From contig DAOTYH010000076.1 in NCBI GenBank assembly GCA_034435015.1, forward strand, positions 1 through 30,806: DNA of 30,806 nucleotides, in the 5' to 3' direction. Both the position numbers and the translations under genes were made by a program. The stretch is from DAOTYH01 sp034435015 (GTDB lineage: Bacteria; Chloroflexota; Anaerolineae; Aggregatilineales; UBA3940). Under the pieces are notes generated by a model. That model had not been told where the DNA came from, did no database searches, and saw nothing but the letters and a program-made list of their open reading frames with translations. Shown piece by piece: positions 16,274 through 23,937 of this stretch (positions are counted from its first letter, which is position 1; each line of letters opens with the position of its first letter).

Positions 16274-17839
16274 TCAGCCGTTCCACTCATACGCGCCAAT
16301 GTCGGGCCGTCCGCCGCGCGGATTCCCGTCCAGATCGAAGGCTGGAGCGCCCTCAGCAATGCCGGCATCAATAGCCGGACTGCCCGGCATGAGGTGGAGA
16401 TCAGCCTCCAGCCAGCCCGACACAAACAGCGGATCGTCAGCCAAATCGCCCAGACTGCCGCTGAACTGCCCCCATGTGCCGTCGGCGATCTCCTGCCGAG
16501 AGAACCACGGGTCGCGGCCTGTTACAAACTCCGCCTCGATCTCACCGTCTTCGCGGCTGAAGAACAGATTGCCCCCCTCACGCGCCAGTGTCACACCCGC
16601 ACCCAGATAGATGCCGGTCGGCTCACCCACATTCGGGCCGGTATTGAAGGCAAACAGGTTGTTGATCAGCGTCAGCGTAATGGGCGCTGAAACGCCGTTC
16701 GTGGAATCGCCGGGATAGGCGAAGGTGGCGGCATAATCCCGCGCCGCGAAGGAGGCGTCCCACATATTGTAGGCAATGGTGTTGTTGACCACCTCGTACA
16801 CTCCGGGATAGGCGCCGATCATGAGCGGGTTGATGCCATGCCCCCACACGATGTTGTTTTCCATCCGTCCGCCGGCCCACAGCTTGATCCCCTGCAAGTG
16901 ATTGCGGTAAACGCGGTTGCGCTGGACAAGGATAGACTCCACATTGCCGTCCCAATCACGTGAGTTGAGGTCAATCCCGTCACCGCCGTTGTCGTGAATG
17001 ACGCACTCCGTGACCTCGATGAACTGGCCGCGTTCAACAGCCAACCCGTCTGAGCCGAAGGACGCTTCCTGACCCTGCATGCCGGCACCGGTGATCTCCA
17101 GCCGGACGAAGATCATCTGATTACACGGCCCCGGCGTACAGTCCACCGCTGTAAAGATCGAGTCATGGACTCGGCTGTCCTCAAAGATCACATTTTCAAC
17201 CGGCCCAAACATTGGGTCTCCGCCTGACTCACCCACCGTGAAGTGGACGCCTGCCTCGCCCCCGCCAATATCGAGATGGCTGAGGATCACATGATGATTG
17301 CCGCCCTCCAGCGAGATGCCCCAGATGGTAAAGCGGGTCAGGGTGAAACCTGCCACGTAGACATGGGATACTCCCTGTTTCAGGATCAGGATACTGGAGG
17401 CCGTGCCCTGACCATCGAGGATGACCTGCTCACCGGGGTAAGCCGCCAGCGTGATCGCGCCCCCCTCCGGCAAGCCGCCGGCTTCCATGCTGACCTCAGC
17501 GGGGACAGCGTAAGTCCCAGCCCGGAAGCAGACGGTATCGCCGGGGAGGGCAGAGGCAACAGCATGGGCAAAGGTAGCCCATGGTGCATCCGCTGTGCCG
17601 GCATTCTCATCACTGCCGTCAGGAGCGGTGAAGCGGTTACACTGGGAAGGGTCAACCCATGTGTCGGGAGACCCGTCGGTCTGCGGGGCGGCGCCCCCCT
17701 GTGTGGGGATGAGCGGAGCTTCGGCATCGGCTGACTGCGAGGGAGGGGCAGAGGATGGGGCAGCAGTAAGAGGGAGATTACAGGCAGACAGCACCACCAA
17801 ACACACCAAAAACCCTAGAACTACTAAAGTGCGGCGCAT
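16274..17839 (-). CDS. Secreted right-handed beta-helix lipoprotein
   Basis: The 521-residue product has a lipoprotein signal peptide with lipobox VLSAC (Cys20), then a Ser/Pro-rich linker (to about residue 60). After that comes DGSDENAGTADAPWATFAHAVASALPGDTVCF, the start typical of PbH1-type beta-helix proteins, then many short strand repeats. The C-terminus SPAIDAGIAEGAPAFDLDGNPR...DIGAYEWNG is the familiar ending of choice-of-anchor Q type proteins. Such proteins bind or cut polysaccharides, but no catalytic site can be named. The ATG has an AGGAGA site seven bases upstream. The gene is followed by a strong hairpin and diverges from the carbamoyltransferase gene. Confidence 0.85.
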   Translation of the reverse strand: MRRTLVVLGFLVCLVVLSACNLPLTAAPSSAPPSQSADAEAPLIPTQGGAAPQTDGSPDTWVDPSQCNRFTAPDGSDENAGTADAPWATFAHAVASALPGDTVCFRAGTYAVPAEVSMEAGGLPEGGAITLAAYPGEQVILDGQGTASSILILKQGVSHVYVAGFTLTRFTIWGISLEGGNHHVILSHLDIGGGEAGVHFTVGESGGDPMFGPVENVIFEDSRVHDSIFTAVDCTPGPCNQMIFVRLEITGAGMQGQEASFGSDGLAVERGQFIEVTECVIHDNGGDGIDLNSRDWDGNVESILVQRNRVYRNHLQGIKLWAGGRMENNIVWGHGINPLMIGAYPGVYEVVNNTIAYNMWDASFAARDYAATFAYPGDSTNGVSAPITLTLINNLFAFNTGPNVGEPTGIYLGAGVTLAREGGNLFFSREDGEIEAEFVTGRDPWFSRQEIADGTWGQFSGSLGDLADDPLFVSGWLEADLHLMPGSPAIDAGIAEGAPAFDLDGNPRGGRPDIGAYEWNG

Positions 17840-17879
17840 GGTTTACTCTCCTGTGTAGTGCGCACCTAACTCCTCTACA

Positions 17880-17906
17880 ATTACAACCGAAGCGGCAGGA
17901 TGTCAA
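17880..17906 (-). promoter_or_regulatory. Possible promoter of the beta-helix lipoprotein gene
   Basis: On the minus strand a perfect TTGACA (17906-17901) is followed 15 bases later by TGTAAT (17885-17880), about 41 bases before the ATG at 17839. The spacing is two bases shorter than ideal. Confidence 0.45.
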
Positions 17907-17937
17907 ACGGGGCAGGAAGAAAAGGCCTGTGTTTGCT

Positions 17938-17967
17938 TTCGACTCTGCGGATTGCTTACGTTATAAT
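17938..17967 (+). promoter_or_regulatory. Promoter of the carbamoyltransferase gene
   Basis: TATAAT (17962-17967) is preceded by a weak TTCGAC (17938-17943) at 18 bases. It lies about 83 bases before the ATG at 18050 and diverges from the beta-helix promoter. Confidence 0.5.
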
Positions 17968-18049
17968 CCAACTCGATCTCAGGAGCGGGGAGTGACAACG
18001 CTCCTGTTCTTACACCTGTATCTATACATAAATTGCGGGCAGGGCACAC

Positions 18050-19852
18050 ATGTACATTTTGGGAATCTCCTGTTACTATCACGACTCGGCGGCGGCAATC
18101 CTCAAAGACGGCGAACTAGTAGCGGCGGCGGCAGAAGAGCGCTTCTCCCGCAAGAAGCATGACAGCGGCTTCCCGCATCTCGCTATTGAATACTGTCTGC
18201 GGGAAGCCGGCATCACGCCCGACGAGCTTGATTATGCCGTCTTTTATGAGAAACCCCTGCTGAAGTTTGAACGCATCCTCTTGAGTTCATTGCAGACTTA
18301 CCCGCGCTCGATCTCGTTCTTCCGCGAGTCGATGATCACGTGGTTCAACGAGAAGCTGTGGATCAAAAGCCAGCTCCTCGACAAGCTGAAAATCCCGGCC
18401 GGCAAGCTGTTATTTGCAGAACATCACATGTCGCACGCGGCGAGCGCCTTCTTTTGCTCCCCCTTCGAAGAGGCCGCCGTCCTGACCATTGACGGTGTCG
18501 GCGAATGGGCCACAGCCACCATCGGCTCAGCGCGTGCCAACTGGAACGGACAGGGCGACAACTCAATAGACCTGTTCGGCGAGATTCGCTTCCCTCACTC
18601 AGTGGGACTGCTCTACTCAGCCTTCACCGCCTATCTCGGCTTCGAGGTGAACGAAGGGGAGTACAAGGTGATGGGCATGGCTCCCTTTGGTGAGCCAAAC
18701 TATCTGGATCAGGTATACCGGCTGGTGAACATCGCCGACGACGGCAGTTTCACCCTGAATATGGACTATTTCTCCTATCACTACTCACCGCGCTACACCT
18801 ACAACCGCAAGTTCGTTGACCTATTCGGGCCGCCGAGAGTGAAGGAAAGCGAGTTCTTCACCCCCAAGACGCACCCCGACCGTGACGGCCAGGCCGCGCG
18901 TGAGAATCAACGTTATGCCGACATTGCCGCCAGCATTCAGGCAGTGACCGAAGAGATCATGATCAAGATGGCCCGTCATGCCTACGAGCGCACCGGGTCA
19001 AAGAATCTAGTCATGGCCGGCGGCGTGGCGCTCAACAGCGTCGCAAACGGGCGCATCCTTGAAGAGACCCCCTTTGAAGACCTCTTCATCCAGCCCGAAG
19101 CCGGTGATGCCGGAGGGGCGCTGGGCGCGGCCCTGTATGCCTATCATATCCTCCTCCAGAAGCCGCGTAAGTTCGTGATGGAGAACGCCTACTATGGCCG
19201 GGCCTACACGACAGGAGAGATCAGAAAAGTACTGGACGAACAGGGTGTGCGTTATGAGGAAGTGGACGACGATCAAACCCTGATCGCCCGCACCGTGGAC
19301 ACCCTCGTCAACGGCGGGGTGGTCGGGTGGTACCATGGCCGCTTCGAGTGGGGGCCGCGTGCGCTCGGCAACCGAAGCATTCTGGCAGACCCGCGCCGCG
19401 AAGAGATGAAACAGATCGTCAACCTCAAGATCAAGTTCCGCGAGCCGTTCCGCCCCTTTGCCCCCGTCGTGGCCGAAGAGGACGCCCCCCGCTTCTTTGA
19501 GATGGGGAAATATGAGGGCCAATCCACGCCGCGCTTCATGCTGGTAGTACGCCCCATCCTGCAAGACAAGCAGTCCGTCATTCCGGCTGTGACGCACGTC
19601 AACGGGGGCGGACGTTTACAGGCCGTCCGCCCGCACGATAACCCCCTCTACTATGGGGTAGTCAAACAATTCGGTCAGGCAACCGGCGTACCAGTCCTTC
19701 TGAACACCAGCTACAACCTGCGCGGCGAACCGATTGTGACCACTCCCCAGAACGCGCTTAACACGTTCCGCAAGGGTGCATTGGAACTGCTGGTCATGGA
19801 CCGTTTCCTCATCTACAAGGACGGGGCAAACGGTCAGAAGGCCGGCAGTTAG
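18050..19852 (+). CDS. NodU/CmcH-family carbamoyltransferase
   Basis: These enzymes transfer a carbamoyl group from carbamoyl phosphate, through ATP-dependent carbamoyl-adenylate formation, to a hydroxyl on a sugar or secondary metabolite. The 600-residue product has both halves. The N-terminal metal-binding part has HD at 11-12 and the HHMSHAASAFF motif (His125, 126, 129), and the C-terminal YrdC-like part has RFEWGPRALGNRSILADPR and REPFRPFAPVV. No frameshift is seen and length is normal. The ATG at 18050 lies after a weak GCAGGG site. The DUF5989 gene follows after 49 bases. Such a pair usually occurs with SGNH hydrolase genes in glycan clusters; here the SGNH gene is about 13.5 kb away, and the acceptor is unknown. 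Confidence 0.93.
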   Translation: MYILGISCYYHDSAAAILKDGELVAAAAEERFSRKKHDSGFPHLAIEYCLREAGITPDELDYAVFYEKPLLKFERILLSSLQTYPRSISFFRESMITWFNEKLWIKSQLLDKLKIPAGKLLFAEHHMSHAASAFFCSPFEEAAVLTIDGVGEWATATIGSARANWNGQGDNSIDLFGEIRFPHSVGLLYSAFTAYLGFEVNEGEYKVMGMAPFGEPNYLDQVYRLVNIADDGSFTLNMDYFSYHYSPRYTYNRKFVDLFGPPRVKESEFFTPKTHPDRDGQAARENQRYADIAASIQAVTEEIMIKMARHAYERTGSKNLVMAGGVALNSVANGRILEETPFEDLFIQPEAGDAGGALGAALYAYHILLQKPRKFVMENAYYGRAYTTGEIRKVLDEQGVRYEEVDDDQTLIARTVDTLVNGGVVGWYHGRFEWGPRALGNRSILADPRREEMKQIVNLKIKFREPFRPFAPVVAEEDAPRFFEMGKYEGQSTPRFMLVVRPILQDKQSVIPAVTHVNGGGRLQAVRPHDNPLYYGVVKQFGQATGVPVLLNTSYNLRGEPIVTTPQNALNTFRKGALELLVMDRFLIYKDGANGQKAGS

Positions 19853-19901
19853 GCAGACAGAAGAGATGCAATCTACCTAATACGCTTTGGATGGTGAGAT
19901 C

Positions 19902-20084
19902 ATGATCCAGTTTTTCAAGAATATGGCCAACAATCTGGGGATCGTGGGGGAGTTTCTGAAGTTCCTCTGGTCTCGTAAGCTGTGGTGGCTTATCCCAATG
20001 GTGGTGGTGCTGTTGCTGTTTGCCTTCCTGTTGATCTTTGCGTCCTCATCCGGCATTGGGCCGCTGATCTACACGCTTTTCTAG
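19902..20084 (+). CDS. DUF5989-type small membrane protein
   Basis: This 60-residue protein starts MIQFFKN, has a polar amphipathic part, SRKLWWLIPMV, and a single membrane helix (about 30-50) ending IGPLIYTLF. That layout, with the Lys-Leu-Trp-Trp-Leu motif and the Pro-Leu-Ile-Tyr-Thr-Leu-Phe ending, is characteristic of the family often called DUF5989 (saxitoxin-cluster-associated), found next to carbamoyltransferases. The ATG at 19902 lies just after a GGTGA site; a TTG at 19887 gives five more residues and is less likely. It is 49 bases after the carbamoyltransferase and before a terminator hairpin, so the two form one transcript. It probably assists the carbamoyltransferase at the membrane; the mechanism is unknown. 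Confidence 0.85.
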   Translation: MIQFFKNMANNLGIVGEFLKFLWSRKLWWLIPMVVVLLLFAFLLIFASSSGIGPLIYTLF

Positions 20085-20108
20085 AGGGCACAGGCGGCAA
20101 GACTCAAC

Positions 20109-20133
20109 AGGGGCGGCTGTCATGGCCGCCCCT
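20109..20133 (+). terminator. Terminator after the carbamoyltransferase-DUF5989 pair
   Basis: Arms AGGGGCGGC (20109-20117) and GCCGCCCCT (20125-20133) make a 9-bp stem with a 7-base loop, followed by a TTTTT run about 18 bases downstream. Confidence 0.65.
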
Positions 20134-20256
20134 GATGCACATCTTTTTGGCCTTGCATAGAGGACATTCGTCCGGCGGCCTTTTCCCCCTGCCGCTCAGT
20201 GACCACCCCAAAGGCCGGATACATCCCGCCTGCCTCGTAACTCCCGCCGCCCGCTC

Positions 20257-20285
20257 TAGACAAACCAGCCCCTATCCTGTATGAT
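20257..20285 (+). promoter_or_regulatory. Near-consensus sigma-70 promoter of the DUF333 lipoprotein gene
   Basis: TAGACA (20257-20262), a 17-base spacer and TATGAT (20280-20285) each match the consensus at five of six bases. The leader to the ATG at 20366 is about 75 bases. Confidence 0.7.
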
Positions 20286-20294
20286 GAGGGCCAG

Positions 20295-20330
20295 AGGGGA
20301 CATCCCCTGCACGGTTGAGATAGATCAACC
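20295..20330 (+). promoter_or_regulatory. Two short hairpins in the leader of the DUF333 lipoprotein mRNA
   Basis: AGGGGA pairs with TCCCCT (20295-20308), and GGTTGA pairs with TCAACC (20313-20330). Both lie between promoter and ribosome site (AAGGAG near 20348). They may stabilise the message or regulate it; no riboswitch class is recognised. Confidence 0.3.
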
Positions 20331-20365
20331 GCCTGCTACTGAATAGTTAAGGAGCAAAGAAAATC

Positions 20366-20833
20366 ATGAGCCGACGACTTGTGCTGGCGCTGATCGCACT
20401 GGCCAGCCTTTCCCTGCTGATCATGGCCTGCCAGCCCCCCACTCAAGATGCCGGGCCGGCGCCAACGCTCACCTCACTGCCGCCTGAACAGATCGCCAAC
20501 CCGGCTTCCGTCTACTGTGTAGACCAAGGGTATCAATTAGAGATTCGGGAGGATGAGCAGGGCAACCAGTATGGCGTGTGCATCTTCCCTGACGGCACAG
20601 AGTGCGAGGAGTGGGCTTACTTCCGGGGCGAATGTGCACCCGGCACACCCGCCGCAAACATAGGGCTGGCTAACCCGGCCTCAGTCTACTGCGAGGAGCA
20701 AGGCAACCGGCTGGAGATTCGGGAGGATGAGCAGGGCAACCAGTATGGCGTGTGCATCTTCCCTGACGGCACAGAGTGCGCGGAGTGGGCTTACTTCCGG
20801 GGCGAATGCGCACCCGGCACACCCGCACCCTGA
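20366..20833 (+). CDS. Lipoprotein with two tandem DUF333 domains
   Basis: The 155-residue product has a lipoprotein signal with a lipobox ending in Cys22 (LIMAC), a short Pro/Thr linker, then two DUF333 domains (about 44-91 and 101-149). Each has NPASVYC at its start, EDEQGNQYGVCIF and AYFRGEC at its end, and four cysteines in each domain that may form disulfides. The function of DUF333 (also called a hemolysin-like domain) is not settled. The two domains share about 113 bases at the DNA level with only two differences, so the duplication is recent. The ATG has an AAGGAG site 11-12 bases upstream. Confidence 0.9.
   Translation: MSRRLVLALIALASLSLLIMACQPPTQDAGPAPTLTSLPPEQIANPASVYCVDQGYQLEIREDEQGNQYGVCIFPDGTECEEWAYFRGECAPGTPAANIGLANPASVYCEEQGNRLEIREDEQGNQYGVCIFPDGTECAEWAYFRGECAPGTPAP
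20540..20826 (+). repeat. Tandem DNA duplication inside the DUF333 lipoprotein gene
   Basis: The block at 20540-20652 recurs at 20714-20826, offset by 174 bases (58 codons). Only two of 113 positions differ by eye (an A/C in a Glu/Ala codon and a silent T/C). Confidence 0.9.
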
Positions 20834-20860
20834 ACAGTTGACCCGCCGGGCAAAGCAAAC

Positions 20861-20885
20861 GGGGGCAGGGATAACCCTTGCCCCC
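20861..20885. terminator. Hairpin between the convergent DUF333 and VTT genes
   Basis: GGGGGCAGGG (20861-20870), loop ATAA and CCCTTGCCCCC (20875-20885) form a stem with one bulged base between two convergent genes, probably terminating both. Confidence 0.6.
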
Positions 20886-20916
20886 ATGCCAATGTCCGTT
20901 GCAGATGAGCTTACAC

Positions 20917-21552
20917 CTAGAATAGATGGAACAACCCCTGTCCGCTCAGCGCAAACAAGGCCGCACCAGCGTAAGTCGGGATGGCCGCCGTCCAGATGTA
21001 GCGCCGTAACGGCACCTTGTATACCCCGCCGACAACGCTGACGAGCTTTGGCCCGTAGCCCGGCACAAACCGCGCCCCCAGTAAAAACCAGACCGAGTCG
21101 GCAGGGAAGTTCCCCAGCCCGAAAGGCAGACTGCGCCGCCGTTCCTCGAAGTTTGAAAGGTTGTTGATCCCCTTGCCCAGATAGTATTCCACAATGGCCG
21201 CCGCCAGATTGCCTGTGCCGGCCACCACTGTCCCCCACAGCGACCCAAACAGCGCCCCGTTGATCAGCGTCAGCGGCTCAGAGGGGATCGGGGAGAGGCC
21301 CAGCACCCCGTACAGGGCGATCATCACCACTGGCGCAAATAGGCCGGCCTGAGCTACCCAATCCCTGACGGCTTCCTCATGCCGGGAGGCAAAGAGCACC
21401 AGCCCGATAGATAACGCTACGCTGGCCGCTATGATCAGGGCTGTCTGCAGGGCTTCCCGGCCTGTCCTTTTGCCTTCTGCCTTCGGACACTCCTCCGTTT
21501 GGAAAGGCCGCTCCTCAGTGGAGATCAGTTCAGGTTCGCGGGTTTTGTTCAT
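20917..21552 (-). CDS. VTT-domain (DedA/TVP38-like) inner-membrane protein
   Basis: The 211-residue product has a charged N-terminal tail of about 40 residues, a first membrane helix, then the VTT core. That core has GLSPIPSEPLTLINGALFGSLWGT, a re-entrant-loop style stretch, and GARFVPGYGPKLVSVVGG with the family's Phe/Gly-Ala-Arg...Pro pattern. It ends in two helices. Members are implicated in lipid scrambling, including undecaprenyl phosphate recycling, in the inner membrane. The start at 21552 (MNKTREPE) has an AGGAG site seven bases upstream; a longer frame to 21585 is rejected. It is a single gene between terminators. Confidence 0.85.
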   Translation of the reverse strand: MNKTREPELISTEERPFQTEECPKAEGKRTGREALQTALIIAASVALSIGLVLFASRHEEAVRDWVAQAGLFAPVVMIALYGVLGLSPIPSEPLTLINGALFGSLWGTVVAGTGNLAAAIVEYYLGKGINNLSNFEERRRSLPFGLGNFPADSVWFLLGARFVPGYGPKLVSVVGGVYKVPLRRYIWTAAIPTYAGAALFALSGQGLFHLF

Positions 21553-21591
21553 ACAGCTCCTGTGTTTCAGAACTGGTTGACACATAATGGG

Positions 21592-21620
21592 GGTAAGCTT
21601 ACCGCCTGATGCCGATCAGG
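21592..21620. promoter_or_regulatory. Palindromes upstream of the VTT gene
   Basis: GGTAAGCTTACC (21592-21603) is a perfect 12-base palindrome, followed directly by CCTGAT-GCCG-ATCAGG (21605-21620), a 6-bp hairpin. They sit between the VTT start and the protease terminator and could be an operator; no regulator is recognised. Confidence 0.3.
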
Positions 21621-21651
21621 GCAAAAAAAATCGAACAGGTATCAACAAAAA

Positions 21652-21679
21652 GCGGGGGTACTCACTGCTGTACCCCCGC
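21652..21679 (-). terminator. Terminator of the M50 protease gene
   Basis: GCGGGGGTA and TACCCCCGC (9 bp, 10-base loop) are followed on the minus strand by TTTTTGTTG, 20 bases past the protease stop. Confidence 0.8.
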
Positions 21680-21699
21680 CCTCAGTATGGTCTGGTCTC

Positions 21700-23019
21700 T
21701 TAATGCGCCAGCGGGATCGTCTCAACAACCAGCGGCGTAGGCATGAAGATCAAGATGAACACGATCAGCATCAGCACACCCAGCGCCTTGCGCCTGCTGT
21801 CCAAGGCGGTGATCTCATCCAGCACAGGGGCGTGATTGCGCAACAGCACCATGGCGAAGATCACCCAGACCCACCAGCCGCTCCAGCCGAAGTTCAGGCC
21901 CAAGACCCCCAGCTCGCTCAGCGAGCCAGCCGTGCCGAGCACCACCAGCGCCGCGATCACCGGCAGGCGGGCCAGCCTTGCCTTTTCACCAAACAGGCCG
22001 TACAGCACATGGCCGCCGTCAAGCTGGCCGATAGGCAATAGGTTAAGCGCCGTCACCAGGAAGCCCGCCCAGGCCGCGAAGGCCACCGGGTGTATCCACA
22101 CATCGAGGTTGCCGCTGGGCAGAACCCGGCCAAAGACGAGATACTTGATCGCCAGATAGGCGATTGAGTTGCCCTCGTGAAAGATGGTGACAGCCGCCCC
22201 TTCTGCTGAGCGTAAACTTGGCGGCAAGTCAGCCAGCCCTGACTCGATTGTCCCAACCTGCGAGAGCAACAGCCCGACTACCATCACCGGCACGGCCACG
22301 ATCAGGCCGGCCAGCGGGCCGGCAATGCCGATGTCAAACTGCACCTTGCGGTTGGGAGCCGGCTCACGCATGGCGATCACCGCGCCAAGAGTCCCCAGAA
22401 TGTTGAACGGCAGGGGAATGAAGAAAGGCAGGGTAGTCTGCACCTTGTTGAGGCGTGCCACAATGTAATGCCCCATCTCATGTGCGCCAAGTATACCCAG
22501 CAATGCCAGCGTGTACAGGACGCCGGTTGTCACCGCTGAGCTGAACTGTGCGGCAGTCGGCAGGAGGTCTGCGGGCGGGTTGGTCAGAGTAGCCCCCGTC
22601 AGACGGTAGAGCAGTGCATCCAGAAAGGGGACATACAGCTCACCCTGCACCCCAACATAGAACACGCTCACAATGGTAGCCAACAGCAGGATGATCGCCG
22701 CCCAGGGCGTGCGCCGCTTCTCGCGCCCATAGACGACCGGCAAGGCCCGGATCACATCCAGCCCGTCCTCGCGCCGAAACAGCGGCGTGTACCCGACTGC
22801 CTCAAACAGGGGGCGCAGGCGTTTGAAGGCCGCCTCAGAGTCCATGGTCAACCGGCCCCGGATGCGGATCGGGGAGCGGGCATCGCCCAGCGTGACATCC
22901 TGAATGGCCATCACCTCAGCGGCGGCACGGCGCAGTACCTCCGACGCATCCGGCGGCAGGCCGGGCGTGAGCATCCCGGCGGGCAGGTTCGTGCGGTTAT
23001 CAGATGTTGTCTCGTTCAT
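21700..23019 (-). CDS. M50-family site-2-type intramembrane metalloprotease
   Basis: The 439-residue product has a soluble N-terminal region (about 1-105), then about seven membrane helices. The zinc motif HExxH is H180-E181...H184 in GAHEMGHYI, and the later LLPIGQLDGGH supplies the Asp ligand; an FNILGTLGAV stretch follows. Such enzymes cut substrates within the membrane, often releasing anti-sigma factors or other regulators; no partner gene is near. The ATG at 23019 has no ribosome site but lies seven bases after a TACAAT element, which fits a leaderless message; a longer frame to 23079 is less likely. It ends at a strong terminator. It is close to the DegV genes in direction but separated by 63 bases. 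Confidence 0.9.
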   Translation of the reverse strand: MNETTSDNRTNLPAGMLTPGLPPDASEVLRRAAAEVMAIQDVTLGDARSPIRIRGRLTMDSEAAFKRLRPLFEAVGYTPLFRREDGLDVIRALPVVYGREKRRTPWAAIILLLATIVSVFYVGVQGELYVPFLDALLYRLTGATLTNPPADLLPTAAQFSSAVTTGVLYTLALLGILGAHEMGHYIVARLNKVQTTLPFFIPLPFNILGTLGAVIAMREPAPNRKVQFDIGIAGPLAGLIVAVPVMVVGLLLSQVGTIESGLADLPPSLRSAEGAAVTIFHEGNSIAYLAIKYLVFGRVLPSGNLDVWIHPVAFAAWAGFLVTALNLLPIGQLDGGHVLYGLFGEKARLARLPVIAALVVLGTAGSLSELGVLGLNFGWSGWWVWVIFAMVLLRNHAPVLDEITALDSRRKALGVLMLIVFILIFMPTPLVVETIPLAH

Positions 23020-23026
23020 GATGATG

Positions 23027-23032
23027 ATTGTA
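23027..23032 (-). promoter_or_regulatory. Possible leaderless -10 element of the M50 protease gene
   Basis: TACAAT on the minus strand ends seven bases before the ATG at 23019, so transcription would start at or beside the start codon. No Shine-Dalgarno site is present. Confidence 0.45.
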
Positions 23033-23082
23033 CCGCACAGAAGCAGGGAGAGGTTACTGTCAGGCCGCTTTTTCAGCAACGC

Positions 23083-23934
23083 CTATTCCGGCGGGGCATA
23101 CCATGCCACACCCAGCGCCCCCGGCCCGGTGTACACACTTAACGCCGGGCCGACATCCCCGACAATCAACGTCTCGATGTCAAGGGCGGCCTTGAGTTCC
23201 TCAGCCAGCTCACGGGCGTACTGATCATGCAGGGCATACATGACGCTCACACGCAGAGCACGCTTGCCGCGCCCGCCCTCCAGGGCCATATCACGCAGGG
23301 CGGCAAAGGCGCGTGTGCGGGTACGATGGCGCGAGTGGGGAACAATCGCGCCATCTCTGATGGTCAAGACCGGTTTGATGTCCAGCAATGTACCCAGCAT
23401 GTGAGTCGCGACACCCACGCGCCCGCCTTTGTACACGTATTCGAGCGTGTCCAGCACGAAGTAAGTCTGCATCCGGTCACGCATGTCGGCCAGGCGGGCC
23501 AAAATGTCATCCGGGCTGGCGCCCTGACGGGCCATCCGTGCCGCCTCATAGACCATCAGGCCCTGCGACAGCGAAAATGAGCGGGTGTCAAACAGACGGA
23601 TGTCAGCTTCCGTCAGGAGTTTGGCCGCCTGCTGAGCCGATGAAAACGTCCCGCTCCCCAGACTGGTGATGTGGATCGAGAGGATGGTAGCACCAGGAAA
23701 CTCCTCCAGAATGCGGCGATAGACGATCTGGAAGTCGCCAATAGAAGGCTGGCTGGTCGTGGGGAGGGCATGGTTTTCAGAAAGGCGCGCAAAAAAGCCG
23801 GCGCTGTCCAGCTCAAAATACTCACGCAGGGCCTCCTGCCCAAAGATCACATAGGCAGGCACCATCGTGATGCCGTATTCGTCCACGATCTCCCTAGGCA
23901 GGTTCGTATTGGCATCCGTAACGATCTTGATCAA
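23083..23934 (-). CDS. DegV/FakB-family lipid-binding protein, copy A
   Basis: DegV proteins bind a fatty acid; characterised FakB members hand it to the kinase FakA for phosphorylation. This 283-residue copy has the full fold: MIKIVTDANTNLP start, TTSQPS (59-64), ITSLGSGTFSSA, RLFDTRSFSLSQGL, YKGGRVG and the C-terminal GPGALGVAWY. Before GPG the usual His is Tyr (VYTGPG), so the ligand contact may differ. The start is TTG, three bases after the stop of copy B, with an AAGGAAG site ten bases upstream. It is the last of four tandem copies on the minus strand. No FakA-like kinase is in the window. Confidence 0.92.
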   Translation of the reverse strand: MIKIVTDANTNLPREIVDEYGITMVPAYVIFGQEALREYFELDSAGFFARLSENHALPTTSQPSIGDFQIVYRRILEEFPGATILSIHITSLGSGTFSSAQQAAKLLTEADIRLFDTRSFSLSQGLMVYEAARMARQGASPDDILARLADMRDRMQTYFVLDTLEYVYKGGRVGVATHMLGTLLDIKPVLTIRDGAIVPHSRHRTRTRAFAALRDMALEGGRGKRALRVSVMYALHDQYARELAEELKAALDIETLIVGDVGPALSVYTGPGALGVAWYAPPE

Positions 23935-23937
23935 GCT

